DNA from: Pseudomonas parasichuanensis
GTDB lineage: Bacteria; Pseudomonadota; Gammaproteobacteria; Pseudomonadales; Pseudomonadaceae
Direction: 5' to 3'
Length of the DNA stretch: 64,000 nucleotides
Assembly (NCBI RefSeq): GCF_021601385.1
Contig: NZ_BQHO01000016.1
Location: 1-64,000 of the forward strand
Shown piece after piece: positions 45,134-53,484 of the stretch. Made by a program: the position numbers and the translations under genes. How positions within the stretch are numbered: position 1 is the first letter of the stretch; the number at the start of each line of letters is the position of its first letter. Below the pieces are notes generated by a model. It ran no database searches and had not been told where the DNA came from. It saw nothing but the letters and a program-made list of their open reading frames with translations.

Positions 45134-45518
45134 TAGCTGGCCGGCAGACTTTAAGATTGCTGCACTGCTGATCCCGTTTCTAATCACGCTGACAGGCGTG
45201 GGCATTCATATTCATATCGCCTCTTCAAAGCACTTCGACGTGATGTGTGCGGCGCTTCAGCGAAGTCAGTGCCTGCATGAGGAATTGAGGCGAGGTGGAG
45301 CTTTCAATTTCAAGCTTCGCACTATGACGGTCAGTGCTATTACAGGTGTTTTGTTCTGGCCGGAGCTGTCAGTTCGCAGGGAGTATCTGGATTCGGAGGA
45401 TTATCGAGCATTTCCGAGATATCTCAGAAAGCGCATGAAAGCAGCCATGATTTGTATGGTCTTCGGTATGAGTTGCATGGCTTTCATAGTCCTTTTTGTC
45501 AACTTTGAACGTGCATGA
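45108..45518 (+). CDS. Membrane protein overlapping the PAAR effector gene, candidate immunity protein
   Basis: A 136-residue protein starting inside the 3' end of the effector gene (26-base overlap). Two hydrophobic segments are visible, about residues 16-37 and 111-131, with a positively charged region between. No family recognised. A small inner-membrane protein overlapped by a hydrophobic effector is the usual arrangement for immunity against pore-forming toxins. Base composition is more AT-rich than the effector's PAAR region. The start could also be the next in-frame ATG, four codons on. Confidence 0.68.
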   Translation: MSVFMIDLSSWPADFKIAALLIPFLITLTGVGIHIHIASSKHFDVMCAALQRSQCLHEELRRGGAFNFKLRTMTVSAITGVLFWPELSVRREYLDSEDYRAFPRYLRKRMKAAMICMVFGMSCMAFIVLFVNFERA

Positions 45519-45952
45519 AGTGGTGCTTCTACTGTGAAACAAATTGCACCTATGGATGGCGCACCTCCATGAACGGCTTCTGGACTTCCGGGTGGGCGAT
45601 CTTGTTCGTTGTATTCCCCTTCTTGTTGGGCGCCGTAGGGTTGGCCATGAGTTTGCTGCTGGCGCGCAAGGCAAGCTATCGCAGGATTGTCGGCGCCCTT
45701 TCTGGCAGTGCGTGGGTGTTGCAACAGCGACATTTTTGGGGCGAGGAGAGCTTCAAGTCCAGATGGCATCAGGTAAATATGGTAAACGGAGCGTTTCTCT
45801 ACCCTGCATTCGTCATTCGTAAAGGTCTTTTCGATGAACAGGAGATGTTTGATTTTCCGACGGATCTATTGCCATTTGGGCCTGAGCTGATTTGCGAATC
45901 ACCGCGATACAAGAGGGTAACTACTGGAAGCTTGAGCCTGTCGCGGGCATAG
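45515..45952 (+). CDS. Second small membrane protein in the PAAR effector unit
   Basis: A 145-residue protein whose ATG overlaps the preceding stop (ATGA). One clear hydrophobic segment lies at about residues 25-50 (FVVFPFLLGAVGLAMSLLLA) with a soluble C-terminal part. A start at the internal Met 19 is also possible. The stop codon lies in the loop of a 15-bp hairpin. It may be a second immunity protein, an immunity partner or a remnant of a neighbouring effector module. No family recognised. Confidence 0.62.
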   Translation: MKWCFYCETNCTYGWRTSMNGFWTSGWAILFVVFPFLLGAVGLAMSLLLARKASYRRIVGALSGSAWVLQQRHFWGEESFKSRWHQVNMVNGAFLYPAFVIRKGLFDEQEMFDFPTDLLPFGPELICESPRYKRVTTGSLSLSRA

Positions 45953-45966
45953 CCCGCGACAGGCTC
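45934..45966. terminator. 15-bp perfect hairpin over the end of the effector unit
   Basis: Bases 45934-45948 pair perfectly with 45952-45966 around the loop ATA. The stop codon TAG (45950-45952) of the second membrane protein lies across the loop, so the last five codons are encoded in the stem. There is no T-run afterwards; it may end the transcript in both directions, since the SPFH gene converges from the right. Confidence 0.6.
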
Positions 45967-46014
45967 TGGTTGCTGAGGAGGCTCAGTAGTAGCTGCTTAG
46001 CCCGGCTCGGGACT

Positions 46015-47367
46015 TCAGGGCGTCTTGAGGTCCAGCGCCAGGTCCTTGGCCGCCTTGGTAGCCAGCACGCTCATCAACTTGCTCATCTCATCCTGACGCC
46101 CAATGCCGCCGTCTGTGGCGCCCATCATCACGCCGGGTACCGGCGCCTTGGACGCAGCATCTGCCCAAGCCTTGTTGATCTGCACCAGTGCATCGAGCTT
46201 GGTCTGCAAGGCACCGTCGGCCTTGAGAGAAGCCTCACGGGCATGGGCCTCGGCGTCGGCGGTGATCTTGGTGGCTTCGGCGTTGACCTTGGCCTTGTCG
46301 CGCAGCAGTTCGGCGGTTTGCTTGTCGATCTCGGCGCGGCGGTGTTCGCGCTCGGCATTGATCAGCGTGAGCTGTTTTTCCGTCTCGGCTTCGGTGGTGC
46401 GTTCGATTTGCTGGCGCAGGCTTTCCTGGCGCTTGGCCTCGACCTCCTTGGCGCCACGGGCGGAGACCAGCTCCTTCTCCTCTTCTTCCTTGAGCCGGTT
46501 TTGCCGGGCCACCGCCAGCTCCGCCAGTGCCTGCTGCACCCGCACCATGCGCTCCTGATACTGCGGGTTGGGGTCGATGTGGGTGACCCGGGCGTCGACC
46601 ACGTCCACGCCGAACAGGCGGAACTGCTGCTGTTTGCGCATTTCCTGGCCGTCCTTGTCGAGTTTCTTTTCGATGACGAAACGGGTCGCGGAGTTGTCGC
46701 CGAAGCTGCCCTGTTCAGTACCGGCCTGCAGGATCGCGGTCTGTGCCGGTAGACTGTCGCGCATGACGCGGATTTCCTTGCGGCTGGTGAGGTACAGGCC
46801 ATTGCGCAGCTGGTTTTCGAATTCGGCGCCGAAGTGGCTGCGATTGCCGGCGTAGTAATCGTCGGCGCTCATCAGTGAGGCCGTAGCCTGCAGGGTTTCC
46901 TTGACCGCCGGCAGCAAGGCCCGCTGCAGGAAGTTGTCCGGCGTGCGGTACTCCTGGGCGATTTTCAGGAAGCTGTCGCCCGAGGGCAGGCGGAACTGGG
47001 TGCTGAACTCAGCCTTGGCGTCGACGTTGCCGAGGAAAACGATGGGTAGGTTTTCGAGGACCACCGAGGGATGCCCGGCACGAGAATCTTCCTGGTTGTC
47101 GACCTGCAGGGCCGACTGGACCCCGATGGTGCGGCGCCAGACCGTGCTGCGACCGAACCATTTGGTCGCATAGCCCACGTCCTCGACCACTTTCTCCTCT
47201 CCGAAGATCGTACGCACATGGGTCATCTGGCCTGCTTCGTTGTAGAAGAACACTGCGTTGAACAGTGCGGCGAGGATGGCGAGCGCCACTAGCGGGATTG
47301 CGATGACGGCTATCAGTTTGCGGTTAAGGCCAGCGAGGGGGAGATCAGTCAATGGAAGCTTTTGCAT
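46015..47367 (-). CDS. SPFH/band-7 membrane protein
   Basis: A 450-residue protein with one N-terminal membrane segment (about residues 17-42). An SPFH-like domain (about 43-270) includes the extended block VVDARVTHIDPNPQYQERM near 255. A long charged coiled coil follows (about 275-400, rich in Glu, Lys and Ala, e.g. RLKEEEEKELVSARGAKEVE). SPFH proteins form ring scaffolds in the inner membrane that organise proteases or lipids. No NfeD-type partner is adjacent. The role is unknown. Confidence 0.85.
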   Translation of the reverse strand: MQKLPLTDLPLAGLNRKLIAVIAIPLVALAILAALFNAVFFYNEAGQMTHVRTIFGEEKVVEDVGYATKWFGRSTVWRRTIGVQSALQVDNQEDSRAGHPSVVLENLPIVFLGNVDAKAEFSTQFRLPSGDSFLKIAQEYRTPDNFLQRALLPAVKETLQATASLMSADDYYAGNRSHFGAEFENQLRNGLYLTSRKEIRVMRDSLPAQTAILQAGTEQGSFGDNSATRFVIEKKLDKDGQEMRKQQQFRLFGVDVVDARVTHIDPNPQYQERMVRVQQALAELAVARQNRLKEEEEKELVSARGAKEVEAKRQESLRQQIERTTEAETEKQLTLINAEREHRRAEIDKQTAELLRDKAKVNAEATKITADAEAHAREASLKADGALQTKLDALVQINKAWADAASKAPVPGVMMGATDGGIGRQDEMSKLMSVLATKAAKDLALDLKTP

Positions 47368-47475
47368 CTATCACTCCGGATGCGGGGAGTGAGCATGCTG
47401 GGCACCGATAGCTTGAGCCTCAATCAGTCCGGTCCGGGGCTAGCGTAGGAAGCCTCTTGTAGGTCTGAAAGTAGA

Positions 47476-47495
47476 AGACCCGCCATGGCGGGTCT
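47476..47495 (-). terminator. Palindromic hairpin downstream of the NCS1 permease
   Basis: AGACCCGCC and GGCGGGTCT (47476-47484 and 47487-47495) form a fully palindromic stem just after the permease stop. The minus-strand tract that follows is pyrimidine-rich but not a clean T-run, so it is a plausible but imperfect terminator. Confidence 0.55.
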
Positions 47496-47509
47496 CCTTG
47501 AGCATCTGT

Positions 47510-48922
47510 TTAAACACCAAGCGCCATCTTCGCACTCATCTGGCGACGACGGTAAGCCGTGTCGCGGCTGGCCAGCCACCAGTACAGTGGCGTGGTCACC
47601 GCCAGGCCCACCAGCCAGGACAGGTCGGCGCCGTTGATGTATTCGGACACCTGCCCGACATACAGCGGGGTGTTCATGAACGGGATCTGCACCACGATGC
47701 CAATGGCGTAGGCCAGCAACGCCTGCGGGTTGTAGCGCCCGTAGATGCCGCCATCGACCTTGAAGATCGACTGGATGTCGTAGTCGCCTTTATGGATGAC
47801 ATAGAAGTCGATCAGGTTGATCGCGGTCCATGGCACCAGCACCACCAGCAGCACCAGCACCATGTCGACGAAGTGGCCGATGAAGTCCGCCGAGGCGAAC
47901 ACCGCCACCACGCAGCAGGCGGCCAGCACCAGCAGCGACAGCACGGCGCGGCTCTTGGCGGTGGGGATCCAGCGGTGGGCGAAGGTCTGCACCAGGGTGA
48001 TGATCGACAGCACCGCGCCATACAGGTTGAGGGCGTTGTGGCTTATCACGCTGAGCAGGAACAGCACCAGCATCACCGGGCCGAGGGTACCGGTGGCCAG
48101 CTTGACTGCGTCCATGGTGTCCATGCCGGCCGGGATCGCCAGCACGGCGACGGCGCCGAAGATGAACGACAGGCTCGAACCCAGCGCCGAACCCAGGTAG
48201 GTGGTCCAGAAGGTCGACGATACTTTCACGTCGGCCGGCAGGTAGCGCGAGTAGTCCGACACATAGGGGGCGAAGGCGATCTGCCACAGTGCCGCCAGCG
48301 ACACGGTGGCCAGCCAGCCGGCCAGGTTGAAACCGCCGCGGGTGAGGAAGTCGTCGCTCTGCACATGGCTGAAGATGTAGCCAAAGCCGACCACGATGCC
48401 GATGCCCAGCACCCAGGTGCCGATGCGGTTGAGCACGTGGATGAAGCGGTAGCCGATGATGCCGATGATGCCCGAGCCCAGTGCACCGACGACGATGCCC
48501 ACCGGTACCGGTACGCTGTCGACCACGCCGTGCAGCGACTTGCCGGCCAGGACGATGTTGGAGGCGAAGAAGCCGATGTACATCACCCCGGCGATCACCA
48601 CCACCAGCAGCGCGCCGAGCGAGCCGAACTGGGCGCGGCTCTGGATCATCTGCGGGATACCCATCTGCGGGCCCTGGGCCGAGTGCAGCGCCATCAGCAC
48701 GCCGCCCAGCAGGTGGCCGACCAGGATGGCGACGATGCCCCACACCAGGTTGAGGTGGAACAGCTGCACGCCCAGCGCGCCGGTGACGATCGGCAGCGGC
48801 GCGATGTTGCCGCCGAACCACAGTGTGAACAGATCCCTTACCTTTCCATGGCGGTCTTGCGGCGGCACGTAGCCGATCGTGTGTTTCTCGATGAGGGGTG
48901 CCGAATTGGCTGCACTGGTCAT
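47510..48922 (-). CDS. NCS1-family purine/cytosine permease
   Basis: A 470-residue transporter with about 12 hydrophobic segments. It has the family opening EKHTIGYVPPQDRHGKVRDL and WFGGNIAPLPIVTGALG near residue 37, AQFGSLGALLVVV near 97 and the late NLIDFYVIHKGDYD near 385. It imports a nucleobase or related compound (cytosine, uracil, allantoin or similar). The open frame extends far upstream; the ATG at 48922 gives the standard N-terminus. No catabolic enzyme is next to it to name the substrate. Confidence 0.88.
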   Translation of the reverse strand: MTSAANSAPLIEKHTIGYVPPQDRHGKVRDLFTLWFGGNIAPLPIVTGALGVQLFHLNLVWGIVAILVGHLLGGVLMALHSAQGPQMGIPQMIQSRAQFGSLGALLVVVIAGVMYIGFFASNIVLAGKSLHGVVDSVPVPVGIVVGALGSGIIGIIGYRFIHVLNRIGTWVLGIGIVVGFGYIFSHVQSDDFLTRGGFNLAGWLATVSLAALWQIAFAPYVSDYSRYLPADVKVSSTFWTTYLGSALGSSLSFIFGAVAVLAIPAGMDTMDAVKLATGTLGPVMLVLFLLSVISHNALNLYGAVLSIITLVQTFAHRWIPTAKSRAVLSLLVLAACCVVAVFASADFIGHFVDMVLVLLVVLVPWTAINLIDFYVIHKGDYDIQSIFKVDGGIYGRYNPQALLAYAIGIVVQIPFMNTPLYVGQVSEYINGADLSWLVGLAVTTPLYWWLASRDTAYRRRQMSAKMALGV

Positions 48923-49322
48923 GAATGACTCCAAGGCAAGGAGGGCGCAACCGAAGTTGCCGGGCGCGTGCCGACAAGGGACGACGCGTTCTTGTTGGAG
49001 CCGATGATGGCGGCGGGGCGGGGAACGGGAAATTAGTAAATTTGTGCTCATGAACCTTAAAAAAGCTAAGGCCGGCAGAGGGTTAAGCGAGGGACGGTAG
49101 CAAGGTGGGTGCCAGGTGGCGGGAAGGGCCGCGATATGAGGCTTTGCAGTTGGTTGCGGAGCCAGGCATGGCCGTTGATGGTGCGCCAGGCACAGGAACA
49201 GAGCATTGATCTTTGGTGGCAATGCCGGCCTCTTCGCGGGCAAGCCCGCTCCCACAGGTATCTCGCCGGGCTCAGGATCCGCTGAGACTTGCCCGCGAAG
49301 AGGCCGGCGCATGAGGAAAAAG
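48923..49322. other. Gene-free stretch with the permease promoter region and a REP pair
   Basis: About 400 bases between the permease start and the Lrp-type regulator stop. It has an AT-rich patch (about 49030-49075), likely the permease promoter, then the inverted repeat pair at 49224-49308. No coding region recognised. Confidence 0.55.
49224..49308. repeat. REP-like inverted pair, family B
   Basis: A 21-bp arm at 49224-49244 is perfectly complementary to 49288-49308. The left arm continues AGCCCGCTCCCACAGG, the usual tail of the Pseudomonas REP family. It lies downstream of the Lrp-type regulator. Confidence 0.82.
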
Positions 49323-49775
49323 CTACATCGGCAACAACCGATCCTGAATCACTTCCTTCATCACCAAGGTCGAACTCAGCCGTTTCACATTGGGAATGCT
49401 GGTCAGCTGCTCGTCATACAGCTTCTGGAACGCCGGCAGGTCCTTGGCCACCACATGCAGCAGGTAGTCCGGGTCGCCAAACAGCCGCTGCGCCTCGACG
49501 ATCTGCGGTATCTGCGAAACCGCTGCTTCGAAGTCCGCCACCGGCTGGCGGGTGACCTCGCGCAGGGTGACGAACACCAGTGCGGCGAAGTTCAGGCCCA
49601 GGGCGCTCGGCGCCAGGCGGGCGTGGTAGCCAAGGATGGCGCCGGACTCTTCCAGCGCCTTGAGCCGGCGGTGGCAGGGTGAGAGGCTCAGGCCCACGCG
49701 TTCGGCCAGTTCGGTCACCGACAGGCGCCCGTCATTTTGCAGTTCGGCAAGGATCTTTCGATCGATTCGGTCCAT
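49323..49775 (-). CDS. Lrp/AsnC-family regulator
   Basis: A 150-residue regulator. The N-terminal helix-turn-helix reads LDRKILAELQNDGR-type (here IDRKILAELQNDGRLS), followed by LAERVGLSLSPCHRRLKALE. The C-terminal RAM domain shows VTLREVTRQPVADFEAAV and GDPDYLLHVVAKDL. Lrp-type proteins sense amino acids. It is divergent from a LysE-family exporter across about 110 bases, the classic arrangement of an amino-acid-responsive exporter and its regulator. Confidence 0.92.
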   Translation of the reverse strand: MDRIDRKILAELQNDGRLSVTELAERVGLSLSPCHRRLKALEESGAILGYHARLAPSALGLNFAALVFVTLREVTRQPVADFEAAVSQIPQIVEAQRLFGDPDYLLHVVAKDLPAFQKLYDEQLTSIPNVKRLSSTLVMKEVIQDRLLPM

Positions 49776-49888
49776 GTGGGAAGAATCTTCCAGTGTGGTG
49801 GCCAGGATGGGGAATATACGAAAGAAAATCCCCGGGCGATATCCGTAATCTTGCTCTCACCGAAACCTGTGTGGAAGGAAGATTGAAA

Positions 49889-50503
49889 GTGGCCATGAGT
49901 GTATTGGCGGCGTTCTGGGCCGTGTCCTTGCTGTTCGTGATCACCCCCGGTGCCGACTGGGCCTACGCCATTTCCGCCGGGATGCGCGGGCGCTGGGTGA
50001 TGCCGGCAGTGGCGGGGATGCTCTCGGGGCATTTCCTGGTGACGTTGATCGTTGCGGCAGGCGTCGGCAGCCTGATCGCCGGGCACCCGCTGGCGTTGAC
50101 CCTGTTGACCTTGGCGGGCTGCGTTTATCTGCTGTGGCTGGGCGGCAACCTGCTGCTGCGCCCGGCGGTGCCCGCGGCCGGGGAGGGCGGCGTGACGGAT
50201 TCGGGTTCGCGCTGGGCTTTCAAGGGCTTTTGCGTGAGCGGGCTCAATCCCAAGGTGTTCCTGTTGTTCCTGGCGCTGTTGCCGCAATTCACCGATCCGC
50301 AGGCGAGCTGGCCGGTGTGGTTGCAGATCCTGCTGCTGGGGCTGGTGCACCTGGCCAGTTCGCTGGTGGTGTACCTGATGGTGGGGTATGGCGCCAAGGC
50401 GGTGCTGCGCACTCGGCCGGTGGCGGCGCAGGTGGTCGGGCGGGTGTCGGGGGTGGTGATGATCGTGATTGCGCTGGGGTTGATTGCCGGGCAGATGCGC
50501 TGA
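49889..50503 (+). CDS. LysE/RhtB-family amino-acid exporter divergent from Lrp-type regulator
   Basis: A membrane protein of about 204 residues with VITPGADWAYAISAGMRGR near residue 20 (TPGAD in place of TPGPN) and GLNPKVFLLFLALLPQFTDP near 115. The GTG at 49889 sits 7 bases after AGGAAG; the in-frame ATG at 49895 is an alternative and TTG at 49883 is too close to the ribosome binding site. Probably controlled by the divergent Lrp/AsnC protein in response to its amino-acid substrate. Confidence 0.88.
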   Translation: MAMSVLAAFWAVSLLFVITPGADWAYAISAGMRGRWVMPAVAGMLSGHFLVTLIVAAGVGSLIAGHPLALTLLTLAGCVYLLWLGGNLLLRPAVPAAGEGGVTDSGSRWAFKGFCVSGLNPKVFLLFLALLPQFTDPQASWPVWLQILLLGLVHLASSLVVYLMVGYGAKAVLRTRPVAAQVVGRVSGVVMIVIALGLIAGQMR

Positions 50504-50520
50504 ATTCCGCACGTCCCTGT

Positions 50521-50635
50521 GTAGGAGCGGCCTTGTGCCGCGAAAGGGCTGCGCAGCAGCCCCAGGATCTCAACGTCGATGCATAAATCGGCGGGGCTGC
50601 TCTGCAGCCCTTTCGCGGCACAAGGCCGCTCCTAC
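50521..50635. repeat. REP-like inverted pair, family C, copy 1
   Basis: A 31-bp arm at 50521-50551 is perfectly complementary to 50605-50635, around a 53-base centre. The arm begins GTAGGAGCGGCCTTGTGCCG. The second family C pair is at 57311-57384 with the arms in reversed order. It lies in the 510-base gap between two exporter genes. Confidence 0.88.
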
Positions 50636-50648
50636 AAAGGCCAGTACC

Positions 50649-50780
50649 TCAGGTCGTCGGTCTTCGTGCCGCGATTTGCTGCATTTCAACACCATCCAGC
50701 AGCGCCTCGACCACCGCCTTGGCCGCATTGGCATGCGCCGTGGTGGCGCGGGCAGGGGGATCAGGTAAGCCTTTCATCAT
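50649..50780 (-). CDS. 43-residue ORF with KGLPDPP motif
   Basis: A short open frame with a strong AAGGAG ribosome binding site seven bases before the start. The product opens MMKGLPDPP, then ARATTAHANAAKAVVEAL, and ends RRPTT. The opening matches that of the 118-residue DUF3077/DUF6124-like protein at 24807-25163 (MCKGIPDPP), but the central domain is missing. It could be a real micro-protein or a truncated relative. The 233 bases between it and the next gene show nothing recognised. Confidence 0.55.
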   Translation of the reverse strand: MMKGLPDPPARATTAHANAAKAVVEALLDGVEMQQIAARRPTT

Positions 50781-51013
50781 TGTGTCGCTCCTTGATTCAA
50801 TGGAGCCGCCACTCGACGTGACCAAACGAAGGGGGGGCGACTGTACGCGGGTTGGTCAACCGGGAATCAAGGAAACCGGCGCGCACGGAGGCGCCCCACG
50901 CACAGCCGCTGGACTTACAGCAGCGCGCAAAGGTTGCCGGGCATGGGTTGGCGTTTCAAGGCGGGATCATCTGCGGATACACTTCGCCACTCACCACCAC
51001 AAGGACGTGCACG

Positions 51014-51646
51014 ATGCCTGAACTCACCAGCCTGCTGGCCTTCGCCCTGATCTGCCTGGGCATGGTCCTCACCCCCGGCCCGAACATGATCTACCTCATC
51101 TCCCGCTCGATCTGCCAGGGCCGTGCGGCCGGGTTGATTTCGCTGGGCGGTGTGGCCCTGGGCTTCGTCATCTACATGCTGTGCGCGGCGCTGGGCATTA
51201 CCGCGCTGGTGATGGCGGTGCCGTTGGCCTACGACGCCCTGCGCATCGGTGGCGCATTGTACCTGCTGTACCTGGCCTGGCAGGCGCTGCGCCCGGGTGG
51301 CCGTTCGCCGTTCCAGGTGCGCGACCTGCCGGCGGACAGCCCGCGCCGGCTGTTCGGCATGGGCCTGTTGACCAGCCTGCTCAACCCCAAGATCGCGGTG
51401 ATGTACCTGTCGCTGATGCCGCAGTTCATCGAGCCGGGCCACGGCAGTGTACTGGCGCAGTCGCTGGTGCTGGGCTGCACGCAGATCATGATCAGTGTGT
51501 CGGTGAATGCGTTGATCGCGGTGATGGCGGGTTCCATTGCCGTGTTTCTCGCCGGCCGGCCGCTGTGGCAACAGGTTCAGCGCTGGCTGATGGGCACCGT
51601 GTTGGCGGGGCTGGCCGTGCGCATGCTGGCCGAAGGCCGACGCTGA
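51014..51646 (+). CDS. LysE/RhtB-family amino-acid exporter
   Basis: A 210-residue polytopic protein with VLTPGPNMIYLISRSICQGR near residues 18-37 and LLNPKIAVMYLSLMPQFIEPG near 120, both hallmark RhtB motifs. The ATG at 51014 was chosen because it starts the first hydrophobic segment correctly. No regulator is adjacent. Substrate unknown. It converges on the PbpG gene. Confidence 0.88.
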   Translation: MPELTSLLAFALICLGMVLTPGPNMIYLISRSICQGRAAGLISLGGVALGFVIYMLCAALGITALVMAVPLAYDALRIGGALYLLYLAWQALRPGGRSPFQVRDLPADSPRRLFGMGLLTSLLNPKIAVMYLSLMPQFIEPGHGSVLAQSLVLGCTQIMISVSVNALIAVMAGSIAVFLAGRPLWQQVQRWLMGTVLAGLAVRMLAEGRR

Positions 51647-51651
51647 AGGCG

Positions 51652-51674
51652 CCGCCCCGCATCCAGCGGGGCGG
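51652..51674. terminator. Hairpin between convergent exporter and pbpG
   Basis: Bases 51652-51660 (CCGCCCCGC) pair with 51666-51674 around a 5-base loop. No clear T-run on either strand. It lies between the two stop codons and may serve both. Confidence 0.55.
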
Positions 51675-51681
51675 TTGGGGC

Positions 51682-52608
51682 TTAGTCCTGAACCACGCGC
51701 GGGCGGGCCTGGCGCTCGTTCTTGTATTGCATGGCCACCGCTGGCGCTGCCTTGGTACTGCCGGTCTCCAGCCACTGGCGCATGCGGCTGGCGTCGGCGA
51801 AGTGGGTGTACTTGCCGTAGGCGTCGAGAATCACCATGGCCACCGGGCGGTTGTCCATGCGGGTCAGCAGCACCAGGCAGTGGCCCGCCTCGTTGGTGAA
51901 GCCGGTCTTGGTCAGCTTGATGTCCCAGTTGCTCTTGTTGACCAGGTGGTCGGTGTTACGAAAGCCCAGGGTGTAGTTGGGTTTGCGGAACGCCACGGTC
52001 TTTTCCGGGGTGGTCGACAGTTCGCCGAGCATCGGGTACTTGCGCGAGGCCATCAGCAGCTTGGCCAGGTCCTGGGCGGTGGACACGTTCAGGGTCGACA
52101 GGCCGGTCGGCTCGACGTAGCGGGTGTGGCTCATGCCCAGTGCGCGGGCTTTGGCGTTCATGGCCTTGATGAACGCGCCGTAGCCACCAGGGTAGTGGTT
52201 GGCCAGGGTGGTGGCGGCGCGGTTTTCCGACGACATCAGGGTAATCAGCAGTGTCTCGCGACGGTTCAGCTCGCTACCCAGGCGCACCCGCGAATACACG
52301 CCTTTCATCTCCGGGTTGTTGGCGATGGTCATGCTGAGCATTTCGTCCATGGGCAGCTTGGCGTCGAGCACGACCATCGCGGTCATCAGCTTGGTGACCG
52401 AGGCGATGGGGCGCACGCGATCGGCGTGGCTGGCGTACAGCTCCTGGTTGGTATTGAGGTCGATCAGCAGGGCGCTGCCGGAAGCCAGGTGCAACTTGCT
52501 GGGGTCGCGTTGGGCCTGGGCCGGGGGTTGTGCAGCAGCGGTCGACGGGAGGGTCGCAGTACCTGTGAGCAACAGCAGCAGGCTGAGGATAGACAGGGAA
52601 GTTTTCAC
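51682..52608 (-). CDS. pbpG: D-alanyl-D-alanine endopeptidase, PbpG type
   Basis: A periplasmic penicillin-binding protein of about 308 residues that cleaves peptidoglycan cross-links. The signal peptide ends near PSTAAAQ. Active-site motifs: SVTK (nucleophile Ser), SSEN and KTG in order, at about residues 70, 128 and 233. The size fits low-molecular-mass PBP7/PbpG. Start choice: GTG at 52608 gives a standard signal peptide opening MKTSLS; GTG at 52620 is an alternative. Neither has a strong ribosome binding site. Confidence 0.9.
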   Translation of the reverse strand: MKTSLSILSLLLLLTGTATLPSTAAAQPPAQAQRDPSKLHLASGSALLIDLNTNQELYASHADRVRPIASVTKLMTAMVVLDAKLPMDEMLSMTIANNPEMKGVYSRVRLGSELNRRETLLITLMSSENRAATTLANHYPGGYGAFIKAMNAKARALGMSHTRYVEPTGLSTLNVSTAQDLAKLLMASRKYPMLGELSTTPEKTVAFRKPNYTLGFRNTDHLVNKSNWDIKLTKTGFTNEAGHCLVLLTRMDNRPVAMVILDAYGKYTHFADASRMRQWLETGSTKAAPAVAMQYKNERQARPRVVQD

Positions 52609-52787
52609 GTTGAGGCTCACTAAATGTTGGTATGTCGTTGGCTGTGCAAGGGTTTTCCCCCAAAAAACCGATGCATTGTGGAGTATGGCCGAAGTGCTGT
52701 CGATTGCTCGTTGAGAGGGCTTGGCGAAATGAAAAAAGCTTCATGCTGGAACGGTTCCGCGGTAACCGTCCGTCGCTTCGTATAGGC

Positions 52788-52813
52788 AAAAAAAGCCCGC
52801 CGAGGAGGCGGGC
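52788..52813 (-). terminator. Rho-independent terminator of the 60-residue gene
   Basis: A 7-bp GC stem (52795-52801 with 52807-52813, 5-base loop) is followed on the minus strand by seven T residues (52794-52788). It ends the transcript of the small gene at 52856-53038 and separates it from pbpG. Confidence 0.88.
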
Positions 52814-52855
52814 GAGGGGACGCTTGGGGGAGCAACACACAACAACAGATTCGGT

Positions 52856-53038
52856 TCAGGCAATAAGGCAGTTGTCGAGCAACTGGCCGGCCAGCACTTC
52901 GGCCGAGGAGCGGGTAGTCAACGGGCCGCTGATGGCTTCGCCGTTGCGCATCAGGTACCAGCACGCCAGCTGGCCTTGGGCACGCAGGCTGGCCGGGACG
53001 GCGCTACCGACGACGGACATGATCTGGATGGGGGCCAT
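52856..53038 (-). CDS. 60-residue protein of unknown function
   Basis: A short protein with a good AGGAGA ribosome binding site seven bases upstream of the ATG and its own terminator, so it is very probably expressed. The sequence opens MAPIQIMSVVGSAVPASL, has ACWYLMRNGEAISGPL in the middle and ends LLDNCLIA. No domain or signal peptide recognised. Confidence 0.72.
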   Translation of the reverse strand: MAPIQIMSVVGSAVPASLRAQGQLACWYLMRNGEAISGPLTTRSSAEVLAGQLLDNCLIA

Positions 53039-53139
53039 GGGTGATCTCCTGTGAAACATGGCCCCACATTACGCAGACGCCGCGAAGGTTTGAAATCAAT
53101 GCCTTCGATAGTGGTCATTGATTCCATCAACTGTGCTGC

Positions 53140-53484
53140 CTACCAGCGGGGCGGGCCGTAATAGACGGGTGGCGGGCCGTAGTAACGGCGGTACACCGGT
53201 GGTGGCGGTGCCGGCACATACTGTTCGACCACGTAGGGCTGGTAGTACACAGGAGGTGGCGGTGCCTGCACATACACCGGGGGTGGTGGGTAATAGGCAG
53301 GCTGGCGCTCGACGTAGACGGTGCGGTCATGCCCGCCACTGACGGCCGCCCCGACCACCGCGCCCACCACGGCAGCGCCGATCACCGGCCCCGGGCCATA
53401 CCAGCCGCCACCGTGGGCGGACGCCTGCCCGCTGACGGCCAGCGCGCCGACCAGCAGGGCGATACCGGAGATGAAACGCTTCAT
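53140..53484 (-). CDS. Small secreted Gly-zipper, Pro/Tyr-rich protein
   Basis: A 114-residue exported protein. The signal peptide ends SGQASAHG. A glycine-zipper-like segment (VIGAAVVGAVVGAAVSGG, about 38-55) is followed by a low-complexity tail of PPPVY-type repeats (about 65-114). Small proteins of this type occur in the envelope of pseudomonads, but the function is unknown. The ATG at 53484 fits the signal peptide. Confidence 0.75.
   Translation of the reverse strand: MKRFISGIALLVGALAVSGQASAHGGGWYGPGPVIGAAVVGAVVGAAVSGGHDRTVYVERQPAYYPPPPVYVQAPPPPVYYQPYVVEQYVPAPPPPVYRRYYGPPPVYYGPPRW

Noticed and set aside
47498-48928. Plus-strand 476-codon frame opposite the NCS1 permease
   Set aside because: Translation is rich in His, Gln, Asp and Val with no domain; it is the antisense of a membrane protein gene.
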